Source of the DNA: Laetiporus sulphureus 93-53
Lineage: Eukaryota; Basidiomycota; Agaricomycetes; Polyporales; Laetiporaceae
Assembly (NCBI RefSeq): GCF_001632365.1
Contig: NW_024468511.1
Span: forward strand, 810,694-874,693
Reading direction: 5' to 3'
Length of the DNA stretch: 64,000 nt
Made by a program: the position numbers and the translations under genes. The notes below the pieces were generated by a model. It ran no database searches, was not told the origin of the DNA, and worked only from the letters and a program-made list of their open reading frames with translations. Shown piece by piece: positions 1 through 11,548 of the stretch. Position 1 is the stretch's first letter; each line of letters begins with the position of its first letter.

Positions 1-470
1 ACAAATTTATTCCTCCCCCTACTGACGAATCGATGACAGCTCAAGACGACATCTGCTAGCGTAAAAGGTACATCGCACAAATACATATAGCACGTCATCG
101 TGTAACTACTACTAGTAAGGCCGGAAGGCGGAGAACGGAAAAAGCATGAACAAGTAAAAGCTACAACATTCAATCGAAAGTGTATATCTGAAGCAGCAAT
201 GGGTGGGTAACCAGCAAATGGGACGCACAACGATCGATGAAGGTGAAGGGATGTAGACAGCAGTTTAATATCCGTCACGATGTCGGACAGGGACTTAGGA
301 GGCAAAACCACAGGAAGGAACGTTGGACGGCAGGACGTGGAAGCGTTAGCGTAAGGTATGGATCGCAAAAGTCAGCATAACGAGCGGCAAGAAGGCACAC
401 CAGCACAGCACGGTCTAGTCCTTCCTCATCTCCCCACACCCGACATAGACGCAGCACAGACTTTTGCCGT
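1..470. other. Gene-poor flank, no gene seen
   Basis: This is the stretch downstream of the stop codon of the Rax1-like gene, up to the window edge. I see only short chance reading frames without recognisable domains or splice-site support. It probably contains the 3' untranslated region of the neighbouring minus-strand gene. Confidence 0.4.
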
Positions 471-3183
471 TCAGTGATAGTGCGGCACCGGCGCGCCAGT
501 CAGCCCGCCGACGACCACCGCACAGACAGCGAATGCAATCAACGCGCTCCGAACCACAATTTCCCACTGCGCACGCGTTACCACCGGGCTGAGCACCGGG
601 GTGAGCGGCACCGCGAAGGCAGGGACCGAGGGCATCTTGCGGAACTGCTTGTTCCGTGAAGCTGTTTCGTCAGTATCCACCTCCACATTCTCCTTCTCAA
701 ACTCATCAGGTTCCTCGGCTGTCGGGATAGAGGCTACCTGCGAAGCGTCAACAGCGGTAGACGTGGTCGCCGCAGGGAATGTGAACGCAGACGCCGCTAC
801 CGGCGAACCCGCCACCGTCACCGTCGGCGACGGCGCAAGCGGGCTGCTTGCGACGCCCCACCCAATACCCCATCCCTCCTTCTCCTTCTCGCCATCCCGA
901 TCATGCTCGATCTCCCGCTCGATGTGCACTCGCACGACATTCTCCGGGCTGCACTTCGTCTGCCACCTAGCCAACACCGCGCGCGGGCCGAAGCTGGACT
1001 CTTGCGGCTGCGCAAAGCGTACGCGCCTCTCACCGTCAGGCAAATGCCTCGAGTATGCTGGCGGCGCCCTACGCTCCCCTCGGTATTTGCCCGAAGCAAA
1101 TCTAGGGCGGTGCTGTGGCAACGCGTCGAAGTCGAAAGGGTCCATCGGCTGGCGCGCCGCGATCCCACGCGGGTTCTGCGCCTCAAGATCCAGCTCGCCG
1201 TCCTTCTTCTTTGTCGCCTCCTCGAACGAGAACGGGTGAATAAACGCTGCTGTTGCGTTTAGCTCCTCCTCCTCGCTTCCGACGTAGTCAGGCCACATCG
1301 GCACGCCGCGCATACCGTACCCAGGACCAGGAAAGGACGCCATCGCAGGACCTTCGGGACATGGGTGCGAATCGTAGAAAGCGTCAGAGATCTCGATGCA
1401 CGGCTCAGAGGCGTCGTTGTCTTCGTATCCTCTGCCATGCGCATCTTCCTCATCAGAGGGCTCAAGTGCATCCGAGATCGACACCAGGGAAGATACACGA
1501 GAAACATGCCGCTCTTCAGCGCCGGAGCGGCGCGATGTATGGGTCATGGCACGCTGCGGAGGCCTGATAGAGCTTTCCTCGGACCAGCGGGAAGTAGTGA
1601 TGATTTGCAGTCGCGGCGGAGCAGTTTCGGTATGGAGACCGTTCTTTAGAACTTCATCGACCGCAGGAGGACAGATGACCGGCCGCGGGGCACTGATATC
1701 TGGAATCGAACGGCGTTGTGGTCGGCGGAATGGATTTAGCTGGGAAATACCAGGAGCGGCGGGCGCAGGCCTAGACGCGAAAAGAGAAGTAACGGACGCG
1801 CTAGGTGACGGGTGCGGCTGAGGATCCGAGATAGGCGGGCGCACGAGCTCAAACGAGCGCAACTGGCGGAGATCGCCGAAAACGTATATCATCATGCAGA
1901 CCTGCACAGTAAATGTATCGGTAAGAGCGTCCTTGAAGGAGAAATATTTCACGTACCCCGTACATCGCAGAGATGAAAATCGTTAATCCAAGCCACATAC
2001 CGGGTAGGGCAGCCAGCCGCCACCAGCGAGAACCACCGGTGGCGAAGTTGACGACAAGCGGCACGCTATAAGGAAAAGGAAGTGGATGTATGCGTTGGCA
2101 AAGCAATTCGAAAAGGATGACAACGGGTTCGTACCTGCCCGCGAGTCCAATGACAATCCCACCCGCACTACCACAGACCGCGCGAGGCGTGCCAACGTTG
2201 TTGAAAGTTGCAGTCACAAAGCGTTGAAGGCTCTCATTGAGCATCTCGCGGACAAGCTCGGTGATCTCGCCGAACACAGCAGGATCCGGCGGCGGAGGAC
2301 CGATAGCTACCAAACGAAGCGCATATAGTCAAACACGACAGCCAAGAAGACATACAACCCTGAGACATACCTCCTTCCCAACCGCCAAACTCATACGGTT
2401 GGTACACAGCACAAGTCGTCGCACTCCATGATCTATGGACGTGGTCGCTAAAGGCGTCCTCCCCACCTCTCCCGTCCGAAGTCGGGGAAGCTGCGGTCTT
2501 GTGGCTCGATGGCGTGTGGAACGGTGCGAGTACATCGCTAGGGATGTCGAGCTCGTACTGAGCGCTCGGCGTGAGAAACGTCCGCTTTGCGCGGATGTAG
2601 TCGAACATGAGTTCGGGCTTGGGTGGCGGAATGTCGGACGGCGTGCGGTACCCGCGGCGCCGGCCGGAGCCGTAGGAGGACGTGCGCTGCAGCTTCGTGG
2701 AGCGCACCCAATGGGAGTATTTCTCTGTGTATTGGCGGAGCCAGAGAATAAAGTATCTGTTGTGACGCATGTGAGAAATGGAAGCACGGTTGGCGGCGCG
2801 AACACGCGACATACAGGTTCTCAACAGAGTGTTCGACGTAGACTAGCCATTCTTCAAAGTCCTTCAACCCTAGAGGGGGCAAGTGCTTGCGATCGAGTAC
2901 ATCGTCAAGTTTGACCTCGAAGCGGGGAACCACACCCCATGTGTTGACCTTGCCGCGCGCGGGCGGTGGATGCAGGAGACGGTGCTGCGGCGGGAGTGCA
3001 TTAGGAGGCGATCGTGGAAGTGCGAGAAGTACTCACTGGTAGTGAACAAAGAGCCTTAGCCCTGAGACCCACCGTCTTCGGGCGCGCTTGGACGGGCGCC
3101 GGAAGAGGAGGGGCCACGCCTGGAGCTGGTGGAGTGGAGACGAGGACGGGCTTTGGCTGCGTCAGGGGCGGGATGGCCGGCAT
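471..3183 (-). CDS. RAX1: RGS-domain membrane protein, Rax1-like
   Basis: Probable RGS-domain integral membrane protein related to yeast Rax1, a bud-site selection factor. Start chosen at 3183 (MPAIPP); exon 1 runs to 3037 and a GTGAGT intron begins at 3036. Exon 2 carries LPPLGLKDFEEWLVYVEHS and exon 3 resumes with YFILWLRQYTEKYSHW, the start of a fungal RGS fold. A later exon has two hydrophobic segments (around GGIVIGLAG and WWRLAALPGMWLGLTIF). The last intron ends near 1906, after which the frame reads VCMMIYVFGDLRQLRSFELV. About 400 residues of low-complexity, charged sequence follow, then a final membrane segment (ALIAFAVCAVVVGGLTG) and the stop at 471. The order RGS, membrane segments, disordered insert, C-terminal membrane segment fits Rax1-like proteins; the protein is much longer than yeast Rax1 because of the insert. 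Exact inner exon edges are inferred. Confidence 0.75.
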
Positions 3184-6100
3184 CGTACGCGACGACAGAC
3201 TAGCTGGCCGAGCGGGCAGAGTCAACGAGGAGAAGAAGAGCGGCCGGGCATGGAGGCTGGGGAATTTGAATGGAGGGAGGACGTGCGGTAAATGAAGGCG
3301 CACCTGGCGGCAATCGCATTAGGAAGAATCTCTGCGTGAGGAGCGTGACGATTAATTCGGGTTACTTCTGGCAGAGAAGCGCGGCCTGGGCAGGGAACGC
3401 TGCACAATGCCCTTTCTCGGTGCGCCGTGCCGCGCTGCTGTCAATCGCCACAACTCAGATATCCTGCGCTGGTTCGACGGATCCTCGCCTGCGATGCGTC
3501 ACATCGCACGTACGCCGTGTCCCCGACAGCGCCGAGCGTGTGATGAGCGGCTAGCACACACTGACTCACCCGAGGATCCTCTGTGGAGTTCCGCGTGGTA
3601 TCTGCGCATTTTGGGCGGTGGCTACGCTCTCACCACTGAGCAGCACGCGGGCGTTCCGAGTTCTACTTCCATGCAGGTGCAATCGGCAGTGAATACGAAG
3701 CCGAGGCACACTCACCTGGACTTGATGTCGAAGCAGAGATTGGGTCCGTGCGTGTTAGACGCGGCGATAGCGATCTGACCTGCCACGAGGGCGCGGCAAG
3801 CGACGTCCAGAGGACTTGGCTCGCAGGGGGGCTTGACAGCGGCCGCGCAGAGAGCACGCACCTTGCTGATCGCACGCCGGGATTTCCATACTTATCAGGA
3901 TTTCGGCTTCCGCGTTGCATTCTTGTTTGCCCGTGTTGGCTATCCCGCATTCAATGTCGCCCTCGCTGCCTGCGGGTGCAGCAAGCCAGGTATATACGTC
4001 TTCTGGCACCAGCTTGCGTTGTGGCCTTGAAAAGCACGCAGACACCAATCCAACTCACGCGACAGGTATCCACCTTCGTTCGTATCACGTCCGATGCAGC
4101 CTGCCAATGTGCAACACCGCCCAGTTCGCCACAAAATTGTGACAAATCGCGTTCCGGTGCCTCGGCGGGGCACGGTGCCCTCCACCTGATATATGACACT
4201 TGCCTCGCTTGCTCTGGCTATCCGCTTCTCCATCCGAGATGCACCTGCAGCCTTCGTGGCGTTCGAGATCGACTAGCTCGCTCGCAGTCCGACCCGACGT
4301 CTATCTTACATACGCTATCTATGCAAGTTCGTCTGACCATCTTGGGCATCCTTGCAGCCACTACTCGACTACGCGAGATGCCATCGGGAGCTATCATCCG
4401 GTGTCTAAATGCTTAGATCCCATCGACGTTCTCTGCACTCCTGGCGGCTCCGCCTGCAGTGATCTGTTATAGTGTCCCTACATGCATCGGTGATAATTAA
4501 ATGTCACTGTCAATTAGGGATGATCTGCGGTGCCGGGGGCCACAGAAAGCTTGTCCGTCGCAAGTCGTTCCGGTGATTTTGCCGGCTCTGCGAGCTAATA
4601 GGTGCGTAGCTCCACTTGTTCGCTGGGTAACTTCCGGCTTCAGCTAACTTGTTAATGCACGCTGCTTCTGGAATATTACAGACTCAAAAAAGTGTCATGT
4701 TGAAGCTCACCACGTTCCACTTTCTCGATCGCGCGGTGCTCATGACCGTCTACAACTTTGATGCATCGTGAAATCCACTGGCAGAGGGCTCATAAGAATA
4801 TAGAACGTATCCTGTCCGCAACTGTTGTCCGGATTTATTAGCTGTCGCGCTTTCGGCATCTCATGAGTTAGCTCGACATCACTCTCCGGAGCATCTCCAA
4901 ACTGATCACCGGTGAAGAGGACAATGAACTCCTTCAGCAGTACTTCGAAGTACGATGCGCACATCCCGACGCCGCAATTCCCCAGGCCGCCAATAGCCGC
5001 ATATCATGACTGAGGTGGCCCGGCAGCGATTCTCTGGCCGTGCGCATAATTCGCTTTGCTAAGCTGAGTTGCAGAAAACGTCTGTCAATATCGCACCTCC
5101 ATGAGTCGCGATAGTCCTTTGGTAGCCGGCGACAGCGTCGCCACCCCCTGATTCACAACGAGGTTGACTCACAGGTTAGAGCAGCTCTTCACATATCCCT
5201 TTACAGCGTGTCATGACCGCCTACTCTCAGCCCTCTGAAACGAACAGGTGAACGCCGCGAACAAAGGCCCTCGGGACGGTGGTATTATAGGTGCGCACTT
5301 CGGAACATGAGCGCATGAGCTTGCAGCGTCGACGTGATTCTCATTGTACGTGGGTCAACCAAGCAATCCGGTGGTATGCGAGCCCCGAGCCGTCCACTTC
5401 AAAGCTGAAATCACAAGCTCAGCGGCACTTATGGCTTCCCTCAGCCTCCGATACATCCGGACAATGCATTAATGATTGCCGGTGACAAGGCCAAAGCTAC
5501 TCGTTAGAAGCACATCCGTCGCGTAAAGTGCGTGGTATCCGACGCCACGGTTCCTCCTGCGGCCTGGCTCAGCCATACCATTGGATCCTTCAGCAGCTGT
5601 ACACCAGCGCCCTAATTCAAGCGATACGTCACCAGAGGGCATGAATCGGAAGGCACAATCCTGGGCATGGAAGAAGATCGTCGCGCGGACAAATAGGCAC
5701 TCCGAGGAAGCTCATCAGCCGTCGCACGCGAGTTAAGCTTGCTCTCCGCAGGATTTGCCCTTTTCAGGTCTGCCGTGCGCGCTGTCGCCCGCTCGGGCTT
5801 GGAGTGAATGGGCTGTACGGTGAGAGCGTGTTTCGCTGTCTTCATTGGAGGGATCAAACAAAGCCCTTGTGCTGGTGTACGCTGAACCTCTGGGGGGGGG
5901 AGGGGGGGGAGGTCATGCTTTCCGAAACGCGTGCCCCAATACTGAATATTTTATTCGTATATGAAGCGCTCACGTCTATGATGATTGTGTGGGTGAGACA
6001 GGTCTCGCTATACACATTGTATCTGAAGCTCTGAAGGACCAGCATCTACACTGACACATTTCTCGAACCACCATCATTGGCGGTGCGCATATATGTCCTA

Positions 6101-6864
6101 AGGTGGTGCGTAATCGTGCGGATTAGCATACGGCATAATGGCGACCGACGTTCATATTCCAAATTTCATTAGCTGGTGCACGCCTTTATCTTCAAACTGT
6201 TGAAATACACACTCGTACATATATCTTGATGGTAGCAAATATATGTTCGGCAGAATTCGATACATTGTGGTTCGAAGTGATTCGAGGTACGGTGTGAAGA
6301 GATGACAATGCAGAGGAGATGACGACAGGCCTGACCAGATGTAATTTATTATATTCAGGTCCGGAGGGTATCTAAGGTCCTAATGCTCAGGTTCTCAATA
6401 TCCCACATGCATGTACAGCTAGCTTTTCATTGCTCTTCTCAGCCTCTGCATTTATATGACTGGCCACAAGATTTCATTTATAGCCAACGCTAACCTGCTT
6501 TCGCCTTTGAGTGCGGGGCATTGCTGATATTGCTCACTCATTTAAAGGTCATAAATGTGAGCCTGGTTCGGAGACCAGTTGCCGGGGTGGCGTGGCAGAA
6601 ACACACGTGGGCCACGTGGTCGAAGAAATCTCTTCCGTACCTACAGCCACAACCCTGTTGAACGTGGTCAGTCCTGTTCCACCGCGTCATACGCTCATAA
6701 AATCAAGGCATACTGCAAGTGAGTGGATTTCTTATCCATCGTTAGCGATACCCTGCTGATGTGGCTGTCATTCGGGAATTCATTCCCCTCAAACTTGGAT
6801 TATGGGACGCTAGGAAAGCTCCGAATCTACCGCCACTGTCAACACAAACTGTCCCCACACAATA
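3184..6864. other. 3.7 kb stretch with no supported gene
   Basis: Several reading frames of 60-220 codons exist on both strands, the longest at 3748-4416 (+). None shows a recognisable domain, a convincing start or matching splice sites, and they overlap one another as expected of GC-rich noncoding DNA. The stretch contains the 5' regions of the Rax1-like gene and of the F-box gene, and a poly-G tract near 5900. A small fast-evolving gene cannot be excluded. Confidence 0.4.
5892..5909. repeat. Interrupted poly-G tract
   Basis: Nine G, one A, then eight G on the + strand in otherwise gene-free DNA. Such a run could form a G-quadruplex or simply be a slippage-prone simple repeat. Confidence 0.85.
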
Positions 6865-8466
6865 ATGGTAGCCGATCATAAAATCAGTCGCCAAAAAGGC
6901 GGCCCATATCGCCCTCCAAAAGATGGGCGATGCATCATTAATACGCTTCCGACTGAGCTACTTGCTCACATATTTGCACTCGGGCCAGATTGGAATGAAT
7001 ACGACGAAGAGAGCGAGGAGGATTGGGAGGAGGATGAGCCAGACTTTGTGATCCTCGTTTCTCACGTTTGCAGGCATTGGCGCGAGGTCGCAATCAATAC
7101 ACCCGCTCTGTGGACGAGCATTGACTTCTCAGAAGGTCATCCTTACGCGCGATCTGCGGTGTACTTGGAGCGATCGGAGAATGCACCGCTCGATTTATGC
7201 ATCGACTTTACAGAGGATGGACTCGACGAAGAAGGGGAGCAGGCGATTAAGAACATGTGCGACATGCAAAGGATTCTTCAGCTCATCCTTCCACATGTTC
7301 ATCACTGGCGATCCTTGGATGTATCAGTTTCAGATTATCACCTCATGCATGATGCTTTGCTGGGGATGAGCCGTTGTCCTGTTGCTCCTTCGCTGGAGAT
7401 CCTTCAGCTCTACCATTACGAAGACGATGACAACCCGGAGGCGTTCTCACCGGCACACCTCAAAGAGCAACCATTCGTGCTTTTTAATGGCAACGTACCA
7501 AGACTTACGAAGGTCGCGCTTTGGGGGGTGCACCTTAATTGGTCCAGGTCACTGTTTTTGTGCGGGTTGGTGGATCTGGAGCTCGCATATCACGCGAAGG
7601 ATGTCCGCCCATCTTTCAAGGATTTCGCGCGCATCTTGCGCGATTCTCCCGAACTCAGTAAACTCTCGCTGTGTCAATCAGGACCCGCAGGTGGTCCGGT
7701 GGACTGGCTTGCAAGCATTCTCGATCAGCCTCCTGATGTGCTCGCTTATGACGAGATGCGAACGTCTCCAGAACCCTCCGCAACTACGACAATCATGCTC
7801 TCTTCGCTCAAGGAGCTTGTACTTGCATTTCTGGAAACGGACTACTCCATAGAACTTCTCAAGCGGCTTGCGATGCCGAATCTCTCGTCGCTGGCGCTCG
7901 AGTTTGACGAAATCGACAGTAGCGAATTTCTCAGAGCAATCACGCGCCCATCAAGTCTCACTGGCAAGTCGATCCTCTCTGGACTGCAAGCTCTCAAGCT
8001 TTCCGGAATGGAATGCGAAGATTCACAAGTCATACGAGATGTATACGCAGCGATGCCGAATCTCAATCTGTTGAATCTCAATTTCGATTTCATCTCAATG
8101 CGTTGGTATCACGAACTTGCAGACCAGTGGGATGCAGCGGCGGACTCTAACCAGACGCCTTTTCTACCGCGTCTGCAGGCATTCTCCGCAACCGGCCTCG
8201 CAGGCCCGGATCTGCGGGCTCTGGTGGAGTTCCGGAAAGCGTTGGGCCTTCCTATCAAGCAGCTTTACGTGAACGAGGAGGATCAGCTAGACGAGGAAGA
8301 TGAACATTGGTTCATACAGAATGTGCAGGAATTCGAATACTTCGAGGGCTCAGACGAAGAGGAGATGGAGGAGGAGGAGATAATAGACGTTGGTATAGAA
8401 GGAGAAGATTTCGAGGACGAGTTCGGGCACGAAGACGCTGAAGATTTGTGGAATGATGTGGATTGA
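6865..8466 (+). CDS. F-box protein with LRR-like body
   Basis: Single-exon gene of 533 codons. Residues about 24-90 form an F-box: NTLPTELLAHIFALG, then an acidic insert, then the conserved second half VSHVCRHWREVAINTPALW. The following 380 residues are leucine-rich with repeating LxxLxL blocks, as in basidiomycete F-box proteins that carry degenerate leucine-rich repeats. The last 50 residues are very acidic (runs of E and D). By family knowledge the F-box would bind Skp1 within an SCF ubiquitin ligase and the C-terminal body would bind the substrate; the substrate is unknown. A decayed relative lies downstream on the opposite strand, tail to tail. Confidence 0.85.
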   Translation: MVADHKISRQKGGPYRPPKDGRCIINTLPTELLAHIFALGPDWNEYDEESEEDWEEDEPDFVILVSHVCRHWREVAINTPALWTSIDFSEGHPYARSAVYLERSENAPLDLCIDFTEDGLDEEGEQAIKNMCDMQRILQLILPHVHHWRSLDVSVSDYHLMHDALLGMSRCPVAPSLEILQLYHYEDDDNPEAFSPAHLKEQPFVLFNGNVPRLTKVALWGVHLNWSRSLFLCGLVDLELAYHAKDVRPSFKDFARILRDSPELSKLSLCQSGPAGGPVDWLASILDQPPDVLAYDEMRTSPEPSATTTIMLSSLKELVLAFLETDYSIELLKRLAMPNLSSLALEFDEIDSSEFLRAITRPSSLTGKSILSGLQALKLSGMECEDSQVIRDVYAAMPNLNLLNLNFDFISMRWYHELADQWDAAADSNQTPFLPRLQAFSATGLAGPDLRALVEFRKALGLPIKQLYVNEEDQLDEEDEHWFIQNVQEFEYFEGSDEEEMEEEEIIDVGIEGEDFEDEFGHEDAEDLWNDVD

Positions 8467-8833
8467 AGCATATAAAAGTTTCACGGTGAATTGCTACTTT
8501 AATTTCGTTCACCATGAGTGATGAATTCGCTGTTGAAGTAACGTCAGATGCTGCCTGCATTGTATATCTCATTTTTCCCCTGCTGAAGACGATAGCAGAT
8601 TATGGTTGAAGCGGAAGCTAAAGAAGACACATCATCGACTTGCTTTTGCAACAGGTGACGTACGGAACAATTCACTTCTGTATAGTTACAAACGGATAGA
8701 TTCTTGGACTTACCTATTGACATTCGAGTTTCTTCCTGGAGCCAAGCTCAGACGCTGATCATCATTCCAAACCTCTCCATCAGTCGAGGTCCAGCGATGG
8801 CCCATGCCCGTCCAATCCGTCTTCCTCATTATC
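8467..8833. other. Convergent intergenic spacer
   Basis: This 367 bp spacer lies between the stop of the intact F-box gene and the stop of its decayed, oppositely oriented relative. I see no gene in it; it should hold the 3' end of the F-box transcript. Confidence 0.5.
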
Positions 8834-10623
8834 TCAATAACCTCCTTCCTCATTATCGGACCTTTCATCGTCGTCATCCTCGCCCGAGTCGTACTGTGAA
8901 GTGCTGACCTTGATGTGCCCCCCGTCGCCGCTTATCCGCGTGTCAGATCGGATCGACAATCCCGAGCGTACGAAGTGCTCCACTTTGTTCTGCAGCCACT
9001 CGCGTTCCTCCTTATACAGCCTGTCGTCCTTTCGCATCACAACCCGTCGGAGCGGCAGGCCCACCTCCATCCTATACCGAACGAGTTTGCAGAGGAGTCT
9101 GCCATCGATTCCGGCAGATTCGAAGGTCTCGAGGGCGGGCAGAGCGACATATCGCCTTCCGGCTGGCACTGCTCCATGATCAACATTGATCAGCTCGTCG
9201 AACCAGTCCTGCGGAACACGTGTGAAGTCGATCTTCAGCACCTTGAGACGCGGCATAGCAGCATAGACAGTCGAAATGACGCCCGGTTCATAGAAGTCTC
9301 CTATGTGGTAGAGCCTGAGTTTCTCCAGTCCGGTGAGCCAGGAGTGCCGGTCGCGAAGGACGGGCGCGCTATGGTCTGCAGGAAGTAGTCGCTGCAGGGC
9401 GTGTAGAGGTCGAGGATTTTCAGGTTTGGTAAGACAAGGCACTCGGCCAGTTCCTCTGTGTAAATTCCTCTATGTAACAGTCGTTTCTGATTGAGAACTC
9501 GAGGTAACGGATGGATGGGACTATCAGCGGAAGCGTAATCTGATCTGTGGGTGAGTCTGGCGTATTCTCCCTCTCCACCTTAACGACACTCGATGTCCAT
9601 TCTTCGATACATCCACCAGGACCGGCAGACAGAAGGCTGAGGTGGAAAAGAGCAGGTGCATTGAGCAGTAAGCGCCCGAAATCGCTGAAGCTCAGGCGCA
9701 TACAGTTTGAAAGGCAACCTAAGACAAGTTCCTGGAGACGGTCATATGCACTTTAGGCCAGTCAACGTGGATAGAGGGGAATACGACGTCCTTCAGCTGC
9801 GGGGTATTTCCATGGAAGAGCGTAAACTTATCAGCTGCATAGGATGGAACACTGTCCTCGCGGAGGTCCTCGTCGGCATACAGCTTCAGGACCTCGAGCA
9901 TGGGTGCAGAAGTGCAGTGGCTCATGCGGACCAGTGCCGGATGGATGAGAGAATAATCTGCCACGTTGATATGGAATGCGCGCCAGTGACCGACGTGGGG
10001 CGTGACGATGTCCAAAACCTCCTCAATCTTCGCAGCTGGTAGGGGGGGCACCATCAAAGGCGATGTGTATGTTAACAGATGCGTTGCGTTCTTCGACCGC
10101 TCGAGACACAGCTGGCCATAATTGTGGGGCCTCACGGGAGTGAACTTGACGTACGTCTACAACCCCGGGCTGTGGAGGGCAACGTCGCGCCAGCGCTGAC
10201 AAACGTGGCTGGCGACCACCTCGAAGATGCTGCCACGCTTTACGCAGGTGCATGTGTCGTCCGGCACATGCTCTATGCCGGAGGCTCCGATTTCGTGATT
10301 GCGGGCAGATTTCTCGCGCCCGTGGATGTCCCCAGTCTTGGCCGTCGACGTCGTGGTCGCGCTATTCTTGTCATCGACCAGGTCGCTGTACTCGTCGCGT
10401 TCGACATCTGGGATAAAGCACTTGGACTTATTCAAGAGAAAATGTAGGACAGAATCTCAAAGGGCAATCGGTCCACAGAGCTTTGGCTTTGGATGGGCAC
10501 GGGTTTGCTGGACGCTACAGCCTTGAGGGCAGAAGGTCGACGAAGCGCCTTGGGTGCCAAAAGGTTGATCGTAAATGAACCGCATTTTGCGATGTGCTGA
10601 CGCTGGACTCGGAGAAGGAACAT
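8834..10623 (-). pseudogene. Decayed F-box paralogue
   Basis: Homologous along its full length to the F-box protein at 6865-8466, but broken. The F-box begins (DRLPFEILSYIFS) then hits a frame change near 10435. The second half reads SHVCQRWRDVALHSPGL followed by TAG (10157-10159) where the intact relative has Trp, so TGG probably became TAG. Homology continues in the same frame (TYVKFTP..., HVGHWRAFHINVADYSLIH) to another frame change near 9740. Further frame changes are needed near 9455 (to LAECLVLPNLKILDLY) and near 9350 (to LTGLEKLRLYHIGDF). The C-terminal part keeps the pattern VYAAMPRLKVLKIDF and an acidic tail. No GT..AG introns explain these joins. At least four frameshifts plus one nonsense codon make a functional product unlikely. 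Divergence from the intact copy looks large, so the duplication is not recent. Confidence 0.8.
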
Positions 10624-11548
10624 ACCAATACAATAAAAGATATATTGTGAACGGGTTTTCCCTACCGAAGGAGGGAGAGATGCGCTATGTACCTCCGAGA
10701 CGCAGATCGCCTGGAGCTCGGTTGAAGAGACGGATCATGCATTCGACTTAACAGTTTATATAGCTCATCGGTGGCACATTTGTGGCTTCTTGCTGACGGC
10801 ATCGGATCGATCACACAAGCTAGGCCCTTGATTGTATGCACGAATGCGATGTCTGGCCAAGATATATAGGATGGGGCCACTGTGGCATTGAGCTGTTTCC
10901 AGTAAAACCTTTTTCTGCAGACTCGAACGCATAAGAACCTGGTCTTGCGCCACTGCCCGGTTTCGCCTGCCACCAAGCTGCCACCAGGATCACCGCGTCG
11001 CATAGTCCGTCGGTTCAGTGAGGTCAAAAATTGCTCGTGACCGGCTTCGCCCTATCAGGCATTCGAACTCTTGTGGAGAACTGAGCGGGACCGCAGCCTG
11101 TCTCCTTGTCTCATGTGCGATCGCAACCCTCGGTATATTCGCCGCACCGAAGTGGATGTGGTTCTCGTGAACCTGTAGCGGCTCAGCTGAAATATGGAAT
11201 AATAAAACATTCAAGTCGGCACATTCGTATGATTTACTCCGCGATTGAGAATAAGGCTTGGATGCATATGAACGGAGCCAGCTTATGGGCGAGGTTTCTT
11301 GGACGCTTTCTGGCAAACATACTTGTCCTACCCAGATCATGACACACTCTCGAATGGGGACGGGAGGACGGGAGGTGACAATAATTCCCTTAGAACTCGC
11401 ATATCATCTATGCAAATAACGTACGGTGACAAAATAATGTACATAGAAGCCTCCGCAGCGTACAAATGAATACAACACTCTAAGCGGGCCGGGGTGTGGT
11501 AAATACAATATGTGGTATGATACCTGCGGACCACTACCAGCATCAGTG
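10624..11548. other. Spacer with no supported gene
   Basis: This 925 bp stretch lies between the 5' end of the decayed F-box copy and the stop of the minus-strand membrane protein gene. Minus-strand frames at 10662-11027 and 10990-11340 lack domains and look like chance frames. Confidence 0.4.

Noticed and set aside
601..1239. 212-codon plus-strand frame opposite the Rax1-like gene
   Set aside because: It is the antisense shadow of the low-complexity Ser/Pro-rich part of the Rax1-like coding sequence and has no domain.
1849..1952. N-terminus MKYFSFKDALTDTF of the long frame ending at 471 as the true start of a 493-residue protein
   Set aside because: It is intron sequence: a GTACGTG donor and a TGCAG acceptor flank it, and the exon upstream carries the membrane segment that joins cleanly to VCMMIYVFGD.
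3748..4416. 222-codon plus-strand frame in the gene-poor stretch
   Set aside because: It has no recognisable domain, Cys/Arg-rich composition typical of GC-rich chance frames, and overlaps equally long frames on the other strand.
10662..11340. Minus-strand frames next to the decayed F-box gene as a separate gene
   Set aside because: There is no domain, no consistent splice join and no similarity to the F-box N-terminus.
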